Numbered from the stretch's first letter, positions 1-9,633 are shown. The stretch is 64,000 nt of DNA from Amycolatopsis roodepoortensis (GCF_014873915.1 NZ_JADBEJ010000001.1:1-64000), one strand, 5' to 3'. The notes: generated by a model not told the origin, from the letters alone. Made by a program: numbers and translations.

Positions 1-1
1 C

Positions 2-984
2 ATGAGCGCACCAGCACCGAGGAAGCGGCGGAGGTTCAAGAAGCAGACCAGTGAGCGGCCGCCCGTCGTCCCGTTCGATCCCGTGGACGACGCGGCGGTC
101 TGCTACTCGCGTGAGTCGCACTACACGGATGAGAGCACGTCCAACGTGGTCCAGCGCGATACCACGCACCGGTGGACGTCCGCCTACGACATTCGGTGGT
201 GGCGACCGTCGAGGACTTGCACGTGTCCGGCGACCTGGAGCCGCACATGCGGGCAGGGCTCAAGCAGTGGCTGTCCGACGCGCGCCGCAACCATGGAAGT
301 ACGCTGGTCGTGTCCAGCTTGACAGGCTGGTCCGGAACGTCATGGACGCCTGAACTTGCTGGAGTGCTGCGGGCGCGCGGTAAGCGCTTGATCGCCATCG
401 CGGAAGGCATCGATTCCAGTAACTCGATGGCGGAATTCATTTCACGCTGATTGCGGCATTCGCCGCATTGAGCGTGAGCGGTATGCGTGAGCGTTTCGCT
501 CCGCGAAAGCGTCCTTAAAGAACAGGGTCGGTGGAGACGGTGAGAGTACCTGTACGGGACGATGCGGTGGAATTGCGGGCGGTGGTGGCTGGATCCTCGG
601 TTTGGATCCATACGCGGTCAAGATCCTGCATTCCCTATCCACTCTTGTGCGGGCGGAAAAGCAGGGGCTTACCGACCTGTGCAGTGGCTGACGAAAAAAC
701 AGGTCGTCACCCGCGAGACAGGCAAGCGCAGTTGACGGCGGACGGCGGGGCGAAGACCCGCCACGTGGAACTCAGGGCTATCAATGGCAAAGTGGCACGC
801 TTGCGCTTTGCTGGTGAATCCGGAGCTTGTCGAACTCGGCATTTTCGAGCCTGCCGAACAGGCTGAGATCGTGGCGGTGCTTGAGGAGAAGTCGCGCCGC
901 AAAGCACGGGGCAGCAACCAGCCGTATCCGTTCTCGGGTGTCTTGGTGTGTCCGGAGTGCCTTGAGCCCTTGTGGGCACCGTGA
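2..984 (+). pseudogene. Degenerate large serine recombinase (element integrase remnant)
   Basis: Fragments of a large serine recombinase are spread over different frames. Frame 2 (from ATG at 2) gives an N-terminal resolvase start with the Y-x-R-x-S pattern (YSRES) and a DESTSN..QRD stretch. Near position 199 the match moves to frame 1, which gives VVATVEDLHVSGD, WLSDARR, LVVSSLTGWS and the EGIDSSNS..EFI region that closes the catalytic domain. A further piece at 784-984 has the PFSGVLVCPECLEPL zinc-ribbon motif of the C-terminal DNA-binding half. The frame changes and the stop at 450 mean no full-length protein can be made. It is probably the integrase of the conjugative element that extends to the right. 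The left end of the element is not visible. Confidence 0.7.
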
Positions 985-1649
985 TCGCGGCGACACGCGG
1001 ACCGCGCGGACGGAACCATGGTCAGCTATGAGTACCGCTAATGGCGGTGTCCGACAGCTAAGCACGTCCGTCCATCCGCGCGGAAGATGTGGAGCCGTGC
1101 CGAGAATACTTTCTATGTGCTCCTTTCCATGTTCCGGTCGTGACGATGTTCTGCCGACCGAAATCACGCTACGAAATCGCGTAAGCTGGAACGGGAACAC
1201 GCGCGACTTATGGCGAAGTGGCGCGGGCAGTGTCGGCGGGTGAGCGTCCGGGATCATGGTACGATGTGCAAAGATTTGAAAGATAGATCGACACCATTTC
1301 GGGGTTGCCGATTGACCCCGGGGCGTGCAATGGGTTCCGACTGACCGGAGTGGGGGAAGAACTGGAAACTAACACCGGAAGAACGGCGCATTCGATGGCT
1401 TGACGTGGGCTTCTCGTCGAGGCGCAGAAACGGCCCGATGGAAAAATGGTGATGGATGGCATCTGCGGAGGGTTGGCAGGATGCCATGCCGGACTAGCCG
1501 AATTCATAAAATTACGTACACTGAAAACGGAATGATCGATATCACAAACTTGGTCAGTTAGTGATTGCCTGACATCATGTTTAGCTATCGGAATCGGCGG
1601 GTAGGAAACTGGTGGTAGCTGCCTGGTTTCAGATCAAGTGACCGGGCGG
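985..1649. other. No recognisable gene
   Basis: The stretch follows the recombinase remnant and has no ORF with convincing protein features. Part of it, around 1250-1600, is clearly less GC-rich than the chromosome. It may hold further recombinase debris or part of the element's own intergenic DNA. I see no tRNA, repeat or attachment site in it. Confidence 0.4.
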
Positions 1650-2605
1650 CTACCGCCTTTCTCGCAGATCACGTGCATGGGCGGTACCGATCACCAGGTG
1701 ACCTTGCCCAAGTTGCTGCCTGAGTGTCAGTTCGCCGAGTTGCGGACCCGGGGCGGCGGTGGGGGTGTCGTCCAAGATGGAGCCGAACGTCAGGTGACAC
1801 GCGTCTACGACGCTGGTGATGTGGTCCGGCTCGAACTTCACGGCGCTGCGGGAACCGACAGGCGCGTGACGTAGTCGCGGGATTGGTGACCTCGGCGGCC
1901 AGTGCCAGGAACGCGCCCGGACAGTCCATCGCGTTCCGCGCAGTGGCGAACGCGTCCGCCGCCTGCGAACTGAAATGAAAGCAAAAGTCGGCGGCGGCAC
2001 TGGTCCCGGATGCCGCTGCCTGTCGGCCGCCGTGGCCTGATCGGACAGCCTGACGACCAAGTTCCATACCAGTGCGTTCGGGGTGCGCGGCAGAATCCGC
2101 GCGACCGCTTCCGCGTGCGCCGCGTTCAGTGCGTCCTGTGTCTGGCGGGTCTCTTCGCCGCGTTCACGGCCAGCATGACCGAACCGGCCGTCACCATGGC
2201 CAGCCCGAGCGCCAGAGTCCCGAGCGTCTGCCAACGGCGGGTGCGGAGTCGCAGGTGGACGGCGGCGACCATCGCGGCAGCGAACAGGATCACCCCAGCG
2301 ACCACGACCCACCACCACGGGTCCACATAGGTCAGCAGCCACACCGCGACCACGAGCAGCGGTACCGTCAGCCGCCACGCCAGCGGCACGCCGCGTCCGA
2401 GCAGCAGCATGACGACCATGCCGCCGACGCCGCCGAACAACCAGGGCCACATCTGCCAGCTGACAACCACCACGCCGCCAGCGTCAAGAACAGCGCCAGC
2501 CGAGCGCCGGATATCTGACGCCCCGTTCAACGGCAGCGCGCCGCCGCTCACGAGCGGCGGCGCGTTCGCCTGCCTCTGCCATCCGATCGAACAATGATCC
2601 TCCAC
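1650..2605 (-). pseudogene. Frameshifted AICE membrane protein of unknown function
   Basis: Reading leftward from 2605, the first frame gives a protein with several hydrophobic helices (MWPWLFGGVGGMVVMLLL, LTVPLLVVAVWLLTYV, WWWVVVAGVILFAAAMVAA, LGLAMVTAGSVMLAVNAA). At about 2160 the likely continuation (ETRQTQDALNAAHAEAVARI, then NALVWNLVVRLSDQAT) is in another frame. Near 2010 it moves again (SSQAADAFATARNAMDCPGA), and near 1870 it returns to end as SAVKFEPDHITSVVDACHLT and GPQLGELTLRQQLGQGHLVI. Joined, the pieces resemble a conserved hypothetical protein found near traB in AICEs: N-terminal membrane helices followed by a soluble C-terminal domain. At least three frameshifts make it nonfunctional as it stands. 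Confidence 0.5.
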
Positions 2606-2648
2606 CCATCTAGTCAGGATGCGCCCGGATCACCCGGGACGCCACCTA

Positions 2649-3152
2649 TCAGTGCTGGTCACCGCGCTGCGAGCGGGTCAGGGCGTCGTATACGGCGTTG
2701 ATCCTCTCGGCCAGCTCCGCGAAGTCGGAGCCCTCGACCAGCACCCACGTCGCGCCCTCTGGCGTCGTCTTGAGCATCACGCGCCCCACGTCGGGCCGAT
2801 GACCCGCCGTCGACAGTGCGGAGCCGTCTACGCCCCTCTGGGCGCCCCCGGCGGTGGTGCCCTGTCTGCCGTCGCGGGCTGAGTCCGCATCTGTCTGATC
2901 CGCGTTCTGCGGGCCGTCGGCGTGGTCACCGTCCGGTGTGTCAGGTCGGCCGTCTGCGGTGCCGTGTCCGTCCTCGGATTTGTCGGCGTCGTGGTCATGG
3001 TCGCTGCCTTTCGAGCGGGTGTCTGCGGTCGCTGGTCGGGGGGAGTGGGGGAAGGCACCAAAGGTGGTGTCGAGTCCCCTGGTTTCGGGCGGTTTACGGG
3101 TCTTCGGTGGTGGCATTCCCCCGCCTCCCCCCGGGGTGTTCTCCCTGGTCAA
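2649..3152 (-). CDS. Hypothetical protein downstream of traB
   Basis: The reading frame starts at a TTG and overlaps the end of traB. Its N-terminal two thirds are low-complexity (many Gly, Pro, Asp, His) and may not be real coding sequence. The last 45 residues (GRVMLKTTPEGATWVLVEGS, then FAELAERINAVYDALTRSQ) look like a true small domain. An alternative ATG at 3000 in another frame, MTTTPTNPRTD, has AAAGG about nine bases upstream, so the gene may start there and carry a frameshift like its neighbours. I do not recognise the family. Confidence 0.35.
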   Translation of the reverse strand: MTRENTPGGGGGMPPPKTRKPPETRGLDTTFGAFPHSPRPATADTRSKGSDHDHDADKSEDGHGTADGRPDTPDGDHADGPQNADQTDADSARDGRQGTTAGGAQRGVDGSALSTAGHRPDVGRVMLKTTPEGATWVLVEGSDFAELAERINAVYDALTRSQRGDQH

Positions 3153-5332
3153 CCGAGGGATCTTGGTCGGGGGAGGCTAGGGGGAGAACTCCCCCGGTCT
3201 CTGGTGCTTCCCCCGTTGCCTCCCCGCGTGCCTGTCGGCGGGCGGCGGCCACGTCGTCGGCGTGGACGTACATCAGCCCGCGCACCTTGCGGAGCCGTTG
3301 CCCGTGATCGGTCAGCACTGCTTTCAGGTCGGCGAACGCCCACGGTTCGTACTCGTCCGCGTTGAACTCGGCAAGGCGGGTGAGCACGGTCTGTGTCCGC
3401 ACCCGCTGTTCGCCGCCGAGCACGTGCGCAATGTCGGCGAGGTGGTCCACCGGAGCCGCCTCAATCTCGATTCGCTCCGCTGTTTCCACCGCCCGCCCGG
3501 CGTCCTCAATGGACGCCATAGCGCGGGCGATAACCGGTGTCACGTCGTCGGCCCCGTCCTCGAACGGCACATAGAACGTGCGCACCAACTCGAAAATCTC
3601 ATCGGTGATGCCGACCGCGACACAGGTTCCCCGGTCAGTGTTGATCCGAAGATCTGTCGCGCGGATACCGGCCGCGTACTTCCCCGATCCGAGTAGCCCG
3701 TCGTTGGCGACCTGATCGGCCACCGAGAACGCCACACCACACGCGACGTTGCGCGTGATCTCCCTAGGAATGCTGTCCTTGGTGGGCGACTGCGTGGCCA
3801 GCAGGAGTACGACACCGTACTTGCGGCCGCGTTTGATCAGCCGCACCGCCATCTCCGCCGCCCGCTTTCCGAACTTGGGATGCTGGAACAACTCGTGACA
3901 CTCATCGATCCGACCACCAGCGGGTGCAACCCGAGGCTGCGCTTGTCGGCAAGCTTGCGTGAGACCTTCGGCGGCCGCCCGGGTTGTTCGCCGAGCGTCT
4001 TGCCGCGTCGCTCCATTTCGGTCAGCAAGTCCGCCAGCGCTTGTGTCGCTGCCTCGGCGACGGTGTCGTCCATTCCCATGCGGTAGCGGGATAACCGGGG
4101 TTCGAACGGAGCGAAGTCCGGAGACTCGCCCATCACGAACGCCCACAGTTCGGCGGTCGGGTCGAGTGCCGCGCCGAGCATGAGCGTGCGGAGCGCGGAT
4201 GACTTGCCCTGTCCCGGGCGTCCGCCAATCAGCCAGTTGACCCCGATCAGCGGAGCGTTGATTACCGTGCCACGTTGGGAAAGCCCGAACGGAACGCCCT
4301 CGAAAATATCCGTCTGTCCTTCGTGGACCAGGGGCCAGTCGCCGGCGCCGCGGGCACCCTTGTCAGCGATCCACAGATCAAGGATTCCGTCCTCTTCTCC
4401 TTTGGTAGGCCAGGTTTCCAGCGCCGAGCGCCCGAGGTTCGCCGCCAACCTGGATCGGCGCGCGGCCACCATGTCGGCCGTGACACCCATCGGCAACCGG
4501 ATCTGCGCGGCGGTGCCGTCGCCGTCCTTGCGGGCGGCCACCGTGTACACGAGTTCTCCGCCGTCGCGGTAGAACTTGTCCAGCGGAGCGATACCGAGGT
4601 GAGCCAACGCGCGGGAGATCATCCGTTCGTCAATCCACGAATCCGCGTCGTCCCGGTCCGGCTGCACGAGCCACCCTGCGCCCGGGGTCCGGTCGCGTCC
4701 CTCGAACGCGGCAGCGACCACGACCGCCAACGGCAGCACCCACAACACCACCGGCCCGAGGAACACCAGCACGGACCATGCCGCGTCGAGTCCGTTGTAG
4801 ACCTCGGCCAGCCACGTCCACATGTCGCCCGTTCCATGAACGCGGCCACCGCCCACAACACCGCCACCACCGGCGCGGCCACCCGCACCGCGATCACGAA
4901 CCGTCGAACGGCGATACCGACCTTTGCCCACCGTGCCGTCGCGTCGGAACGGATCAACTCCTGCGCGGCGCGGCGTGCTTCCGCGTCGCCTGCCAGCCGT
5001 GCCCGCCGTGCGTCCGCCCGCAGGTCGGCGTACGTGGCCCACTGCCAGAATTTCAGCAGCCACCGCCACATGCCGCGCGCCACGAACCAGACCAGCCGCA
5101 CCACATCGCGCGGAGCCTGCCGGACGCGGTAGGCGGCCAGAGACCGCGCCCGCACCACCGGCGCGGACTGCCACACCCGACGCAGCCACCGGCCGACACG
5201 GCGCCGCACCGTCCGCCGACGTGGCTGCGGCAACGTGTCATCCACCAACTCGCCGTCAAGGATCGGCCCGACGTGTTCGACGGCGCGCGACCCGGCACGC
5301 TCCACAGCGGACTTTCCCGGATCACTGGTCAT
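3094..5332 (-). pseudogene. traB: TraB-type FtsK/SpoIIIE DNA translocase, frameshifted
   Basis: This is the transfer ATPase of AICE conjugation, which moves double-stranded DNA between mycelia. It starts at ATG 5332, overlapping the stop of the upstream gene, and first encodes a basic N-terminus (DPGKSAVERAG) and a membrane segment (RRFVIAVRVAAPVVAVLWAV). Near 4825 the frame slips by one base, and MWTWLAEVYNGLDAAWSVLV continues with a second membrane helix. The FtsK core follows with the Walker A motif GRPGQGKSSALR. Near 3910 a second missing base separates LGLHPLVV from IDECHELF, the Walker B strand. The C-terminal part carries LLATQSPTKDSIPREITRN and a winged-helix-like tail. A continuous protein would be about 745 residues, typical of the family. 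Both slips fit single-base deletions, so the gene is broken unless they are sequencing errors. Confidence 0.75.
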
Positions 5333-6061
5333 GGCGCACCCCCTCGGCCACCTCGGCCGCCAGCGCGGCGGCCAGCCGGGACGACAGACCACGCGAACAC
5401 CCGGTGGCTTCCCGCACCCATGCCGGAGTGATCTCCACCTCCGCCGACCACACGGCCCGCGCATCGGCCAGATAGTCGGCGAACAGTTTCCGCCGTTCCG
5501 GCCGCGCCACCTCGGCCACGGTCGCGGCCGGTTCGGCCACGGGCGGTTCATGAACCTGCGTGCGGTCCATGGACGTGGAGACCGCGACGTGAACCGCGTC
5601 GGTGAGCTTGTCCCGCAGGTCGGTGACCGCCTCGGCGGCCACGAACACCACCACCGGGGGCACCGAGTGCAGCACCACCCCAGCAGGTGACCCGGCCGCC
5701 CACGATGACCACGTGTCATGACATACGTGGCCGCCAGCGTGAGCCACTTCGCCGCACGCACCCACCGTCCGGTGTGGACCTGGTACCGCGCGGTGATCTG
5801 TTCGGCCCGCAGGATGGCCAGCAGGACCAGACACACCGTCGGGTCCAGCAGCCATGCCGTCAGCCACGGCAGCGAACCCACCTCGGCGCCAGCGGCGGCG
5901 AACCACTGAACGTTCGCCGTCGTGAACGCCAACCCGAGTACGATCCCGGCCCAGCACAGGCGGTCAACCTGACGGCGGACACGCTCCACCCGCCACGCGA
6001 TCACGTCCGGGTGGGACTGCCAGCGCCGAACCTCGGCGGCGTCGGCAGCGTCCCGCGCCAT
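5322..6061 (-). pseudogene. SpdB2-like DUF2637 membrane protein, frameshifted
   Basis: The protein starts MARDAADAAEVRRWQSHPD and has the N-terminal membrane helices of the DUF2637/SpdB2 family, which helps spread transferred DNA along the mycelium (CWAGIVLGLAFTTANVQWFA, WLTAWLLDPTVCLVLLAILR, WLTLAATYVM). At about 5715 the frame must shift by one base to continue as TWSSWAAGSPAGVVLHSVPP and VVVFVAAEAVTDLRDKL, followed by a charged C-terminal half (ERRKLFADYLADARAVW). The stop overlaps the traB start, which indicates translational coupling. The slip is consistent with one missing base in an ATG-A-AC context. Family assignment is from topology and position in the operon. Confidence 0.65.
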
Positions 6062-6157
6062 CGATCAGCGTTCGTGGTCATCGTGACCACCACCCGACGC
6101 CTTATGGTCGGAGGTCAGTGTGGTCCCGTCAGCGCCCGGTTAGGACATGGGCCGCGA

Positions 6158-6396
6158 TCAGGTCGGCACGCCAGCACCACGAGCAGCAGCGCGGGCTACC
6201 GGGTGCGTGATCACAGCCACTGAACGCCCGAACGCGGCACCGTGTACAGCACCCGTCCGGCAGCGACCCACGGGCGCTAGCCCGTGCGCGTCGGCCGCCG
6301 CCCGCGCCTTGCGGGCACTGGCCCGCCAGACCGTGACAGCAACACCAGGACACCAGCCCCGGCCAGAATCTGCGTCGTCGACAGAGAGACCGTCAT
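6158..6396 (-). pseudogene. Small AICE membrane protein, probably frameshifted
   Basis: The ATG at 6396 overlaps the TGA of the WhiB-like gene, so translation is coupled. It encodes one hydrophobic helix (MTVSLSTTQILAGAGVLVLL) and then stops at 6277 after 39 residues. A one-base shift just after the helix would continue in frame as VWRASARKARAAADAHGLAP and GRCRTGAVHG as far as 6158. This fits the single-base losses in its neighbours. No function is assigned; small membrane proteins in this position are common in AICEs. Confidence 0.4.
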
Positions 6397-6710
6397 CGGA
6401 CCTCACCACCCCGACGACGCAGCCACACCGGGACAGTGCCGCGATCGGTATCCGGCAGCGCGCCCCACACACCGACCGTGTTCTCACCAGCCGTGCGCAA
6501 GTCCAGTTCCAAACACTCATCAACCACCGGGCACCCGGCACACATCCGTGCCGCCGTCGCCCTGTCCGTCTCACCCGCAGGAAAGTCACTCCGATCGAAC
6601 GCCCACAAACACAGACCATCCCGGGACACCACAGCGGACAGCACCTCATCCGGCACTGCCGACAATCGATCAAGCCCGGCAGCCAACTCCGTGTATTCGT
6701 CCTCAGTCAT
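6393..6710 (-). CDS. WhiB-family iron-sulfur transcription factor
   Basis: The 105-residue protein starts at ATG 6710 (MTEDEYTELAAGLDRL) inside the end of the preceding gene. It has the four WhiB cysteines: one in GLCLWAF and three in the CAGCPVVDEC cluster, followed by the turn motif GVWGAL. WhiB proteins hold a [4Fe-4S] cluster and bind sigma factors to regulate transcription. The C-terminal WLRRRGGEVR is the usual basic DNA-contact tail. Overlaps of start and stop codons on both sides place it in the transfer operon, so it may control element genes. It is one of the undamaged genes in the operon. Confidence 0.85.
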   Translation of the reverse strand: MTEDEYTELAAGLDRLSAVPDEVLSAVVSRDGLCLWAFDRSDFPAGETDRATAARMCAGCPVVDECLELDLRTAGENTVGVWGALPDTDRGTVPVWLRRRGGEVR

Positions 6711-6901
6711 CGCGCACCACCACCGAACACACGCCACAGTTCGGTGACGGGAACGACGAGCCGTGATCGGCGACGCTCAGCGCGGAGCGTGCCGACACGG
6801 ATAGCACGGCACACACTGGACTCCGCGACACCGAGAATCCATGCGGCCTGACGGATCGAAAGAAACGCCGGAGAACCGGCACTTTGCATTGCGTTACTCA
6901 T
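6707..6901 (-). CDS. Small helix-turn-helix (excisionase-like) protein
   Basis: This 64-residue protein has a MerR/Xis-type winged helix: SIRQAAWILGVAESSVCRAI, then VGTLRAERRRSRLVVPVTEL. Proteins of this size and pattern in AICEs act as excisionases or as small DNA-binding regulators. It is the first gene of the minus-strand operon, and its TGA overlaps the ATG of the WhiB-like gene. Its promoter would lie in the AT-richer stretch to the right, which holds two matching palindromes. Excisionase function is inferred from size, fold and context only. Confidence 0.7.
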   Translation of the reverse strand: MSNAMQSAGSPAFLSIRQAAWILGVAESSVCRAIRVGTLRAERRRSRLVVPVTELWRVFGGGAR

Positions 6902-7006
6902 GATTATTGGATCCTTACTATCGGCTGCGACTCGCGGGATTGCGAGCCGCTGCCATCAAGTAAGGCGCCGAGGCAGCAAAACAACTATGTCAACGCTGAA
7001 ATAAAC

Positions 7007-7073
7007 TATTCCACCCTGGAATAGATGCAGGTCGGCAGCGCGCAAATTTGATCGAGTATTCCGACAAGGAATA
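7007..7073. promoter_or_regulatory. Twin operators TATTCC-N5-GGAATA
   Basis: Two copies of the same inverted repeat, TATTCC-N5-GGAATA, lie at 7007-7023 and 7057-7073, with centres 50 bases apart. The first extends to an eight-base arm (CTATTCCA/TGGAATAG). They sit upstream of the xis-like/whiB/tra operon and just after the stop of the XRE-TPR regulator. A repressor binding both could form a loop or a cooperative complex. Confidence 0.75.
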
Positions 7074-7082
7074 TAAAGCTAC

Positions 7083-8549
7083 CTAAATATTCTCGGCGGG
7101 AATGTTCCCGTTTGCGGGACGCTTGACCTCTGCGAGCAGGTCGCGGAAGTCCCTGCCTGCACCATTTCCGTAGGTCGCTAGCTCGTCTTCCAGTTCAGTC
7201 GAGACCATCAGCAACGTTGGACGACTCTGGCGGCCACTGCGGAGCGCCTGAATTCCCAGCCCCGCCGCTTCCTCGACCTCACCGCGCCTTGCCGCAATGA
7301 CTGCGAGAGTCAACTCAGCTTCGGCGATACGCATGGGGGACAACTGTTCCCCTTCGGGGCTAACGCCCCGACGAATAACTTCTTCTGCGTTCCGCTGCGC
7401 GAGTTGGTCCTCGCCTACAATCCGATAGGTATCCATTGCGTAGAAATCCCACTTGTCGGGATCGACCACGAAATGATTGTCTGGACGCTCTGGAAAAGGA
7501 AGCTGATCCAAGAGGGTGCTGCCAGCGTCCAACGCTTGGCGAACCTCATCAGGCTTTCCCATGCGCGCATAGGCTTTCGCCTGTTGGCCGTAAAGCTGCA
7601 CGGCGACAGAGTGAGAGGGTGCCGCCAAAATGCCTTCCTCGGCTGCCGCTATTACGGCACGGAAGTTCCCGGCAGTAAGGTGGAACCATGCGCGCATTTC
7701 ATGCGCCCAGCCAACAATTCCCTGGTCTCCGGATTCCTCGCCTAAGGTCATTGCCATGCGACGCGTTGCCTCCGCCGCGTTGCGGTCACCTGTGTCATAT
7801 TCGAGGCAACCAACGAGCAACGCCAGCATTCCAGCCTTTTGAAGAACCTCACGGTGCTGCGCCAGCGATAGACGGCTTTCAAGCAGTGTCGTCATCTTGC
7901 CTAGCCACTCTTTGCCTTCAACCATCAGGGTGCGCGCGTCCTTGTGTGGGTAGTCGCAGCACAATTGCTCCACGGTAATGCTTACCGCATCGATAGTTGA
8001 CGGATTAATGGCGGATGCTCGCAACCGTCGCAGTAGTTCGAGCGTGTCCATTCCGGTGTTAACAACTAAGAGTTCGTCGCGCTCACTGGCTGGAGTGATT
8101 AGTTTCTTTGATTCCGCGGTTTGTGGAAATGCTAAGCGGCTCTGCCCGGGGAAGTCGAACCAAAGAAGGTGCTGCGGCAGATGCAGTTTTTTGGCATAGC
8201 TGCGGAGAGAGTCGAGGTTTTGTTCTGGCTTTCCGTTCTCAAGCTTGCTTACCTGAGCTTGAGTGAGTCCTAGCCAGCGCCCTAGCAGCTCCTGATTGAG
8301 AGCCTTGCCGAACAACTGACGGTGACGCGGATGGTTTCGGTAAGCCTTAAAAACTTTTCCAATGTGCTGACTGGCAAACGCTGCCCGAAACTCGTCAGTT
8401 TGGAAGAACTCGTTTCGCAATTGCGCCGGGGGAGTTTTGAGTTGGTCGCGCTGCTCTCTAAGGCACTTACTGCACATTCGGGCCGTGTTGTCGGCCGCCA
8501 GCAAAGTCCCGCACGCCGGGCAGCTCCGTGACCCGCCAGGTGTACTCAT
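7083..8549 (-). CDS. XRE-family regulator with TPR repeats
   Basis: The 488-residue protein begins with a zinc-ribbon-like segment (SCPACGT and CSKCLREQ), then an XRE helix-turn-helix (LLGRWLGLTQAQVSKLENGK, about residues 88-110), and then a long helical region with TPR-type repeats (for example AAEATRRMAMTLGEESGDQG, VAVQLYGQQAKAYARMGKPD). This layout is typical of large regulators in actinomycete elements and in natural-product clusters. The gene is undamaged. It lies between the twin operators and the multi-palindrome promoter region at 8.6-8.7 kb, so it is the obvious candidate to bind one or both. Ligand or partner is unknown. Confidence 0.85.
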   Translation of the reverse strand: MSTPGGSRSCPACGTLLAADNTARMCSKCLREQRDQLKTPPAQLRNEFFQTDEFRAAFASQHIGKVFKAYRNHPRHRQLFGKALNQELLGRWLGLTQAQVSKLENGKPEQNLDSLRSYAKKLHLPQHLLWFDFPGQSRLAFPQTAESKKLITPASERDELLVVNTGMDTLELLRRLRASAINPSTIDAVSITVEQLCCDYPHKDARTLMVEGKEWLGKMTTLLESRLSLAQHREVLQKAGMLALLVGCLEYDTGDRNAAEATRRMAMTLGEESGDQGIVGWAHEMRAWFHLTAGNFRAVIAAAEEGILAAPSHSVAVQLYGQQAKAYARMGKPDEVRQALDAGSTLLDQLPFPERPDNHFVVDPDKWDFYAMDTYRIVGEDQLAQRNAEEVIRRGVSPEGEQLSPMRIAEAELTLAVIAARRGEVEEAAGLGIQALRSGRQSRPTLLMVSTELEDELATYGNGAGRDFRDLLAEVKRPANGNIPAENI

Positions 8550-8645
8550 GCGGTCCCCCTTGCCGAGGTTCGGGCCGATCAGCCTTGACCAGCGTAGCTA
8601 GGCACTCTCAGACCAGCCTACCTAGCGCTACGTGCCATCACCACC

Positions 8646-8704
8646 GTGTGAAGCTCACACTACCGAGATCGACCTCCTACCTGCGGATATGCCGGATCTG
8701 GCAT
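8646..8704. promoter_or_regulatory. Palindromes in the divergent promoter region
   Basis: The 260-base gap between the XRE-TPR gene (minus) and the Imm1-like gene (plus) contains GTGTGA-AGC-TCACAC (8646-8660) and ATGCC-GGATCT-GGCAT (8689-8704), both with perfect arms. A looser GTAGCTAGG/CCTA..GCTACG pair lies near 8595-8634. They are probably operators for one of the flanking regulators. No binding protein can be named. Confidence 0.5.
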
Positions 8705-8809
8705 GGCGCATGCCCAGGTCGATATAGACCGCCGCGCCGCTCCAGCCGAGCGTAGGTCGGGCAAGCCCAAACGGGGCTCTGAACGGCTTCACCCGACCGA
8801 AACGGTGAC

Positions 8810-9259
8810 ATGGACGCATTGGTTGTCACGGCGTCGCTTTCTTCTGGCGTCGGCCGAGTCACGCGCGGAATGACTGCATCCGTTGCGCTTGTCGAAGAGA
8901 TATTGACGATTGAACACATCTCTTCTGAGACGACGCTCTCAATCGGTGAAGCCGAGTTCTATGCAAGTAAGGAGGGGCCGTTTCCAAACCATCAGTTTAG
9001 AGTTACCGCCCGTCCGTCGATCGGCTTTGCGGCTTTGAACTACATGGACAACGACGACGGAGAAATGCCGATCGCAAACTCGTTCAACCCAAGGCGACCG
9101 CTTCCCGAGGTCAATCTGATATTTAACGGCGCTGTAGGTTCGGTGTTTCCGCGATCGGCGGCAATTCTGATTTCAGATGCACGTAGCGCGTTGCTGGAAT
9201 GGCTGGGGACGAGAAAGAGGCCCACCTGCATTCCGTGGCGACCATACGACCAGTACTAA
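8810..9259 (+). CDS. Imm1-family immunity-like protein
   Basis: The 149-residue protein matches the Imm1 pattern best at its end: a VFPRSAAILISDARSALLEW strand-helix followed by RKRPTCIPWRPYD. The middle has FAALNYMDNDDGEMPIANSF, also typical of actinomycete members. Imm1 proteins were first described as immunity proteins against polymorphic or deaminase toxins. No toxin gene is visible here. It starts a plus-strand series with four other small genes inside the element. It may protect against a toxin encoded elsewhere, or have been reused as an element-associated factor. Start ATG 8810 fits the family's N-terminus better than the ATG at 8870. Confidence 0.65.
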   Translation: MDALVVTASLSSGVGRVTRGMTASVALVEEILTIEHISSETTLSIGEAEFYASKEGPFPNHQFRVTARPSIGFAALNYMDNDDGEMPIANSFNPRRPLPEVNLIFNGAVGSVFPRSAAILISDARSALLEWLGTRKRPTCIPWRPYDQY

Positions 9260-9282
9260 GGGAATACAACAGGAGTAGATCC

Positions 9283-9633
9283 GTGAGTGATGAACTACGT
9301 CCCGGACATGTCGGAGGACTGTTCGTTAGCTGGCACAGGAGTCAGCACGATGGGCTAGACCACGCACTCACGGATGAAGAAATGAGACACGGACGCGAGA
9401 TTGGTTCACGTGGCCAATATGAATCACTGTGCGGACATGTAGTGCTGGTTGTGTCGATGCTTATTCCACCCGGGAACCCTTGTTTGAATTGTCGCACAGT
9501 TTTATGCGCGAGAACCACCCTGCCAACATTTGAGCAACGGATGCGGCAGCCTACGCGCCACCGTAAAAGCACCGGGTTCTTTGCAGCTTTCGGTGTCGAT
9601 TCCGGACGTCATCATGCTTTGAAGGGTTCTTAA
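9283..9633 (+). CDS. Small Cys-containing protein of unknown function
   Basis: The 116-residue protein starts at GTG 9283, with AGGAG about eight bases upstream. It contains SLCGHVVLVVSMLIPPGNPC followed by LNCRTVLC, that is C-x2-H spaced from C-x2-C, a possible metal site. Similar small proteins accompany Imm1-like genes in Pseudonocardiaceae, in my recollection. The stop TAA shares a base with the ATG of the next gene, so the two are probably translated together. Function is not known. Confidence 0.6.
   Translation: MSDELRPGHVGGLFVSWHRSQHDGLDHALTDEEMRHGREIGSRGQYESLCGHVVLVVSMLIPPGNPCLNCRTVLCARTTLPTFEQRMRQPTRHRKSTGFFAAFGVDSGRHHALKGS

Noticed and set aside
3900..3920. Programmed frameshift in traB
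   Set aside because: No slippery heptamer is evident, and other genes in the operon need similar one-base shifts. Mutation or sequencing error explains it better.
4085..4105. tRNA-like GGTTCGAA words, here and near 18190
   Set aside because: They lie inside coding sequence and no cloverleaf can be formed around them.
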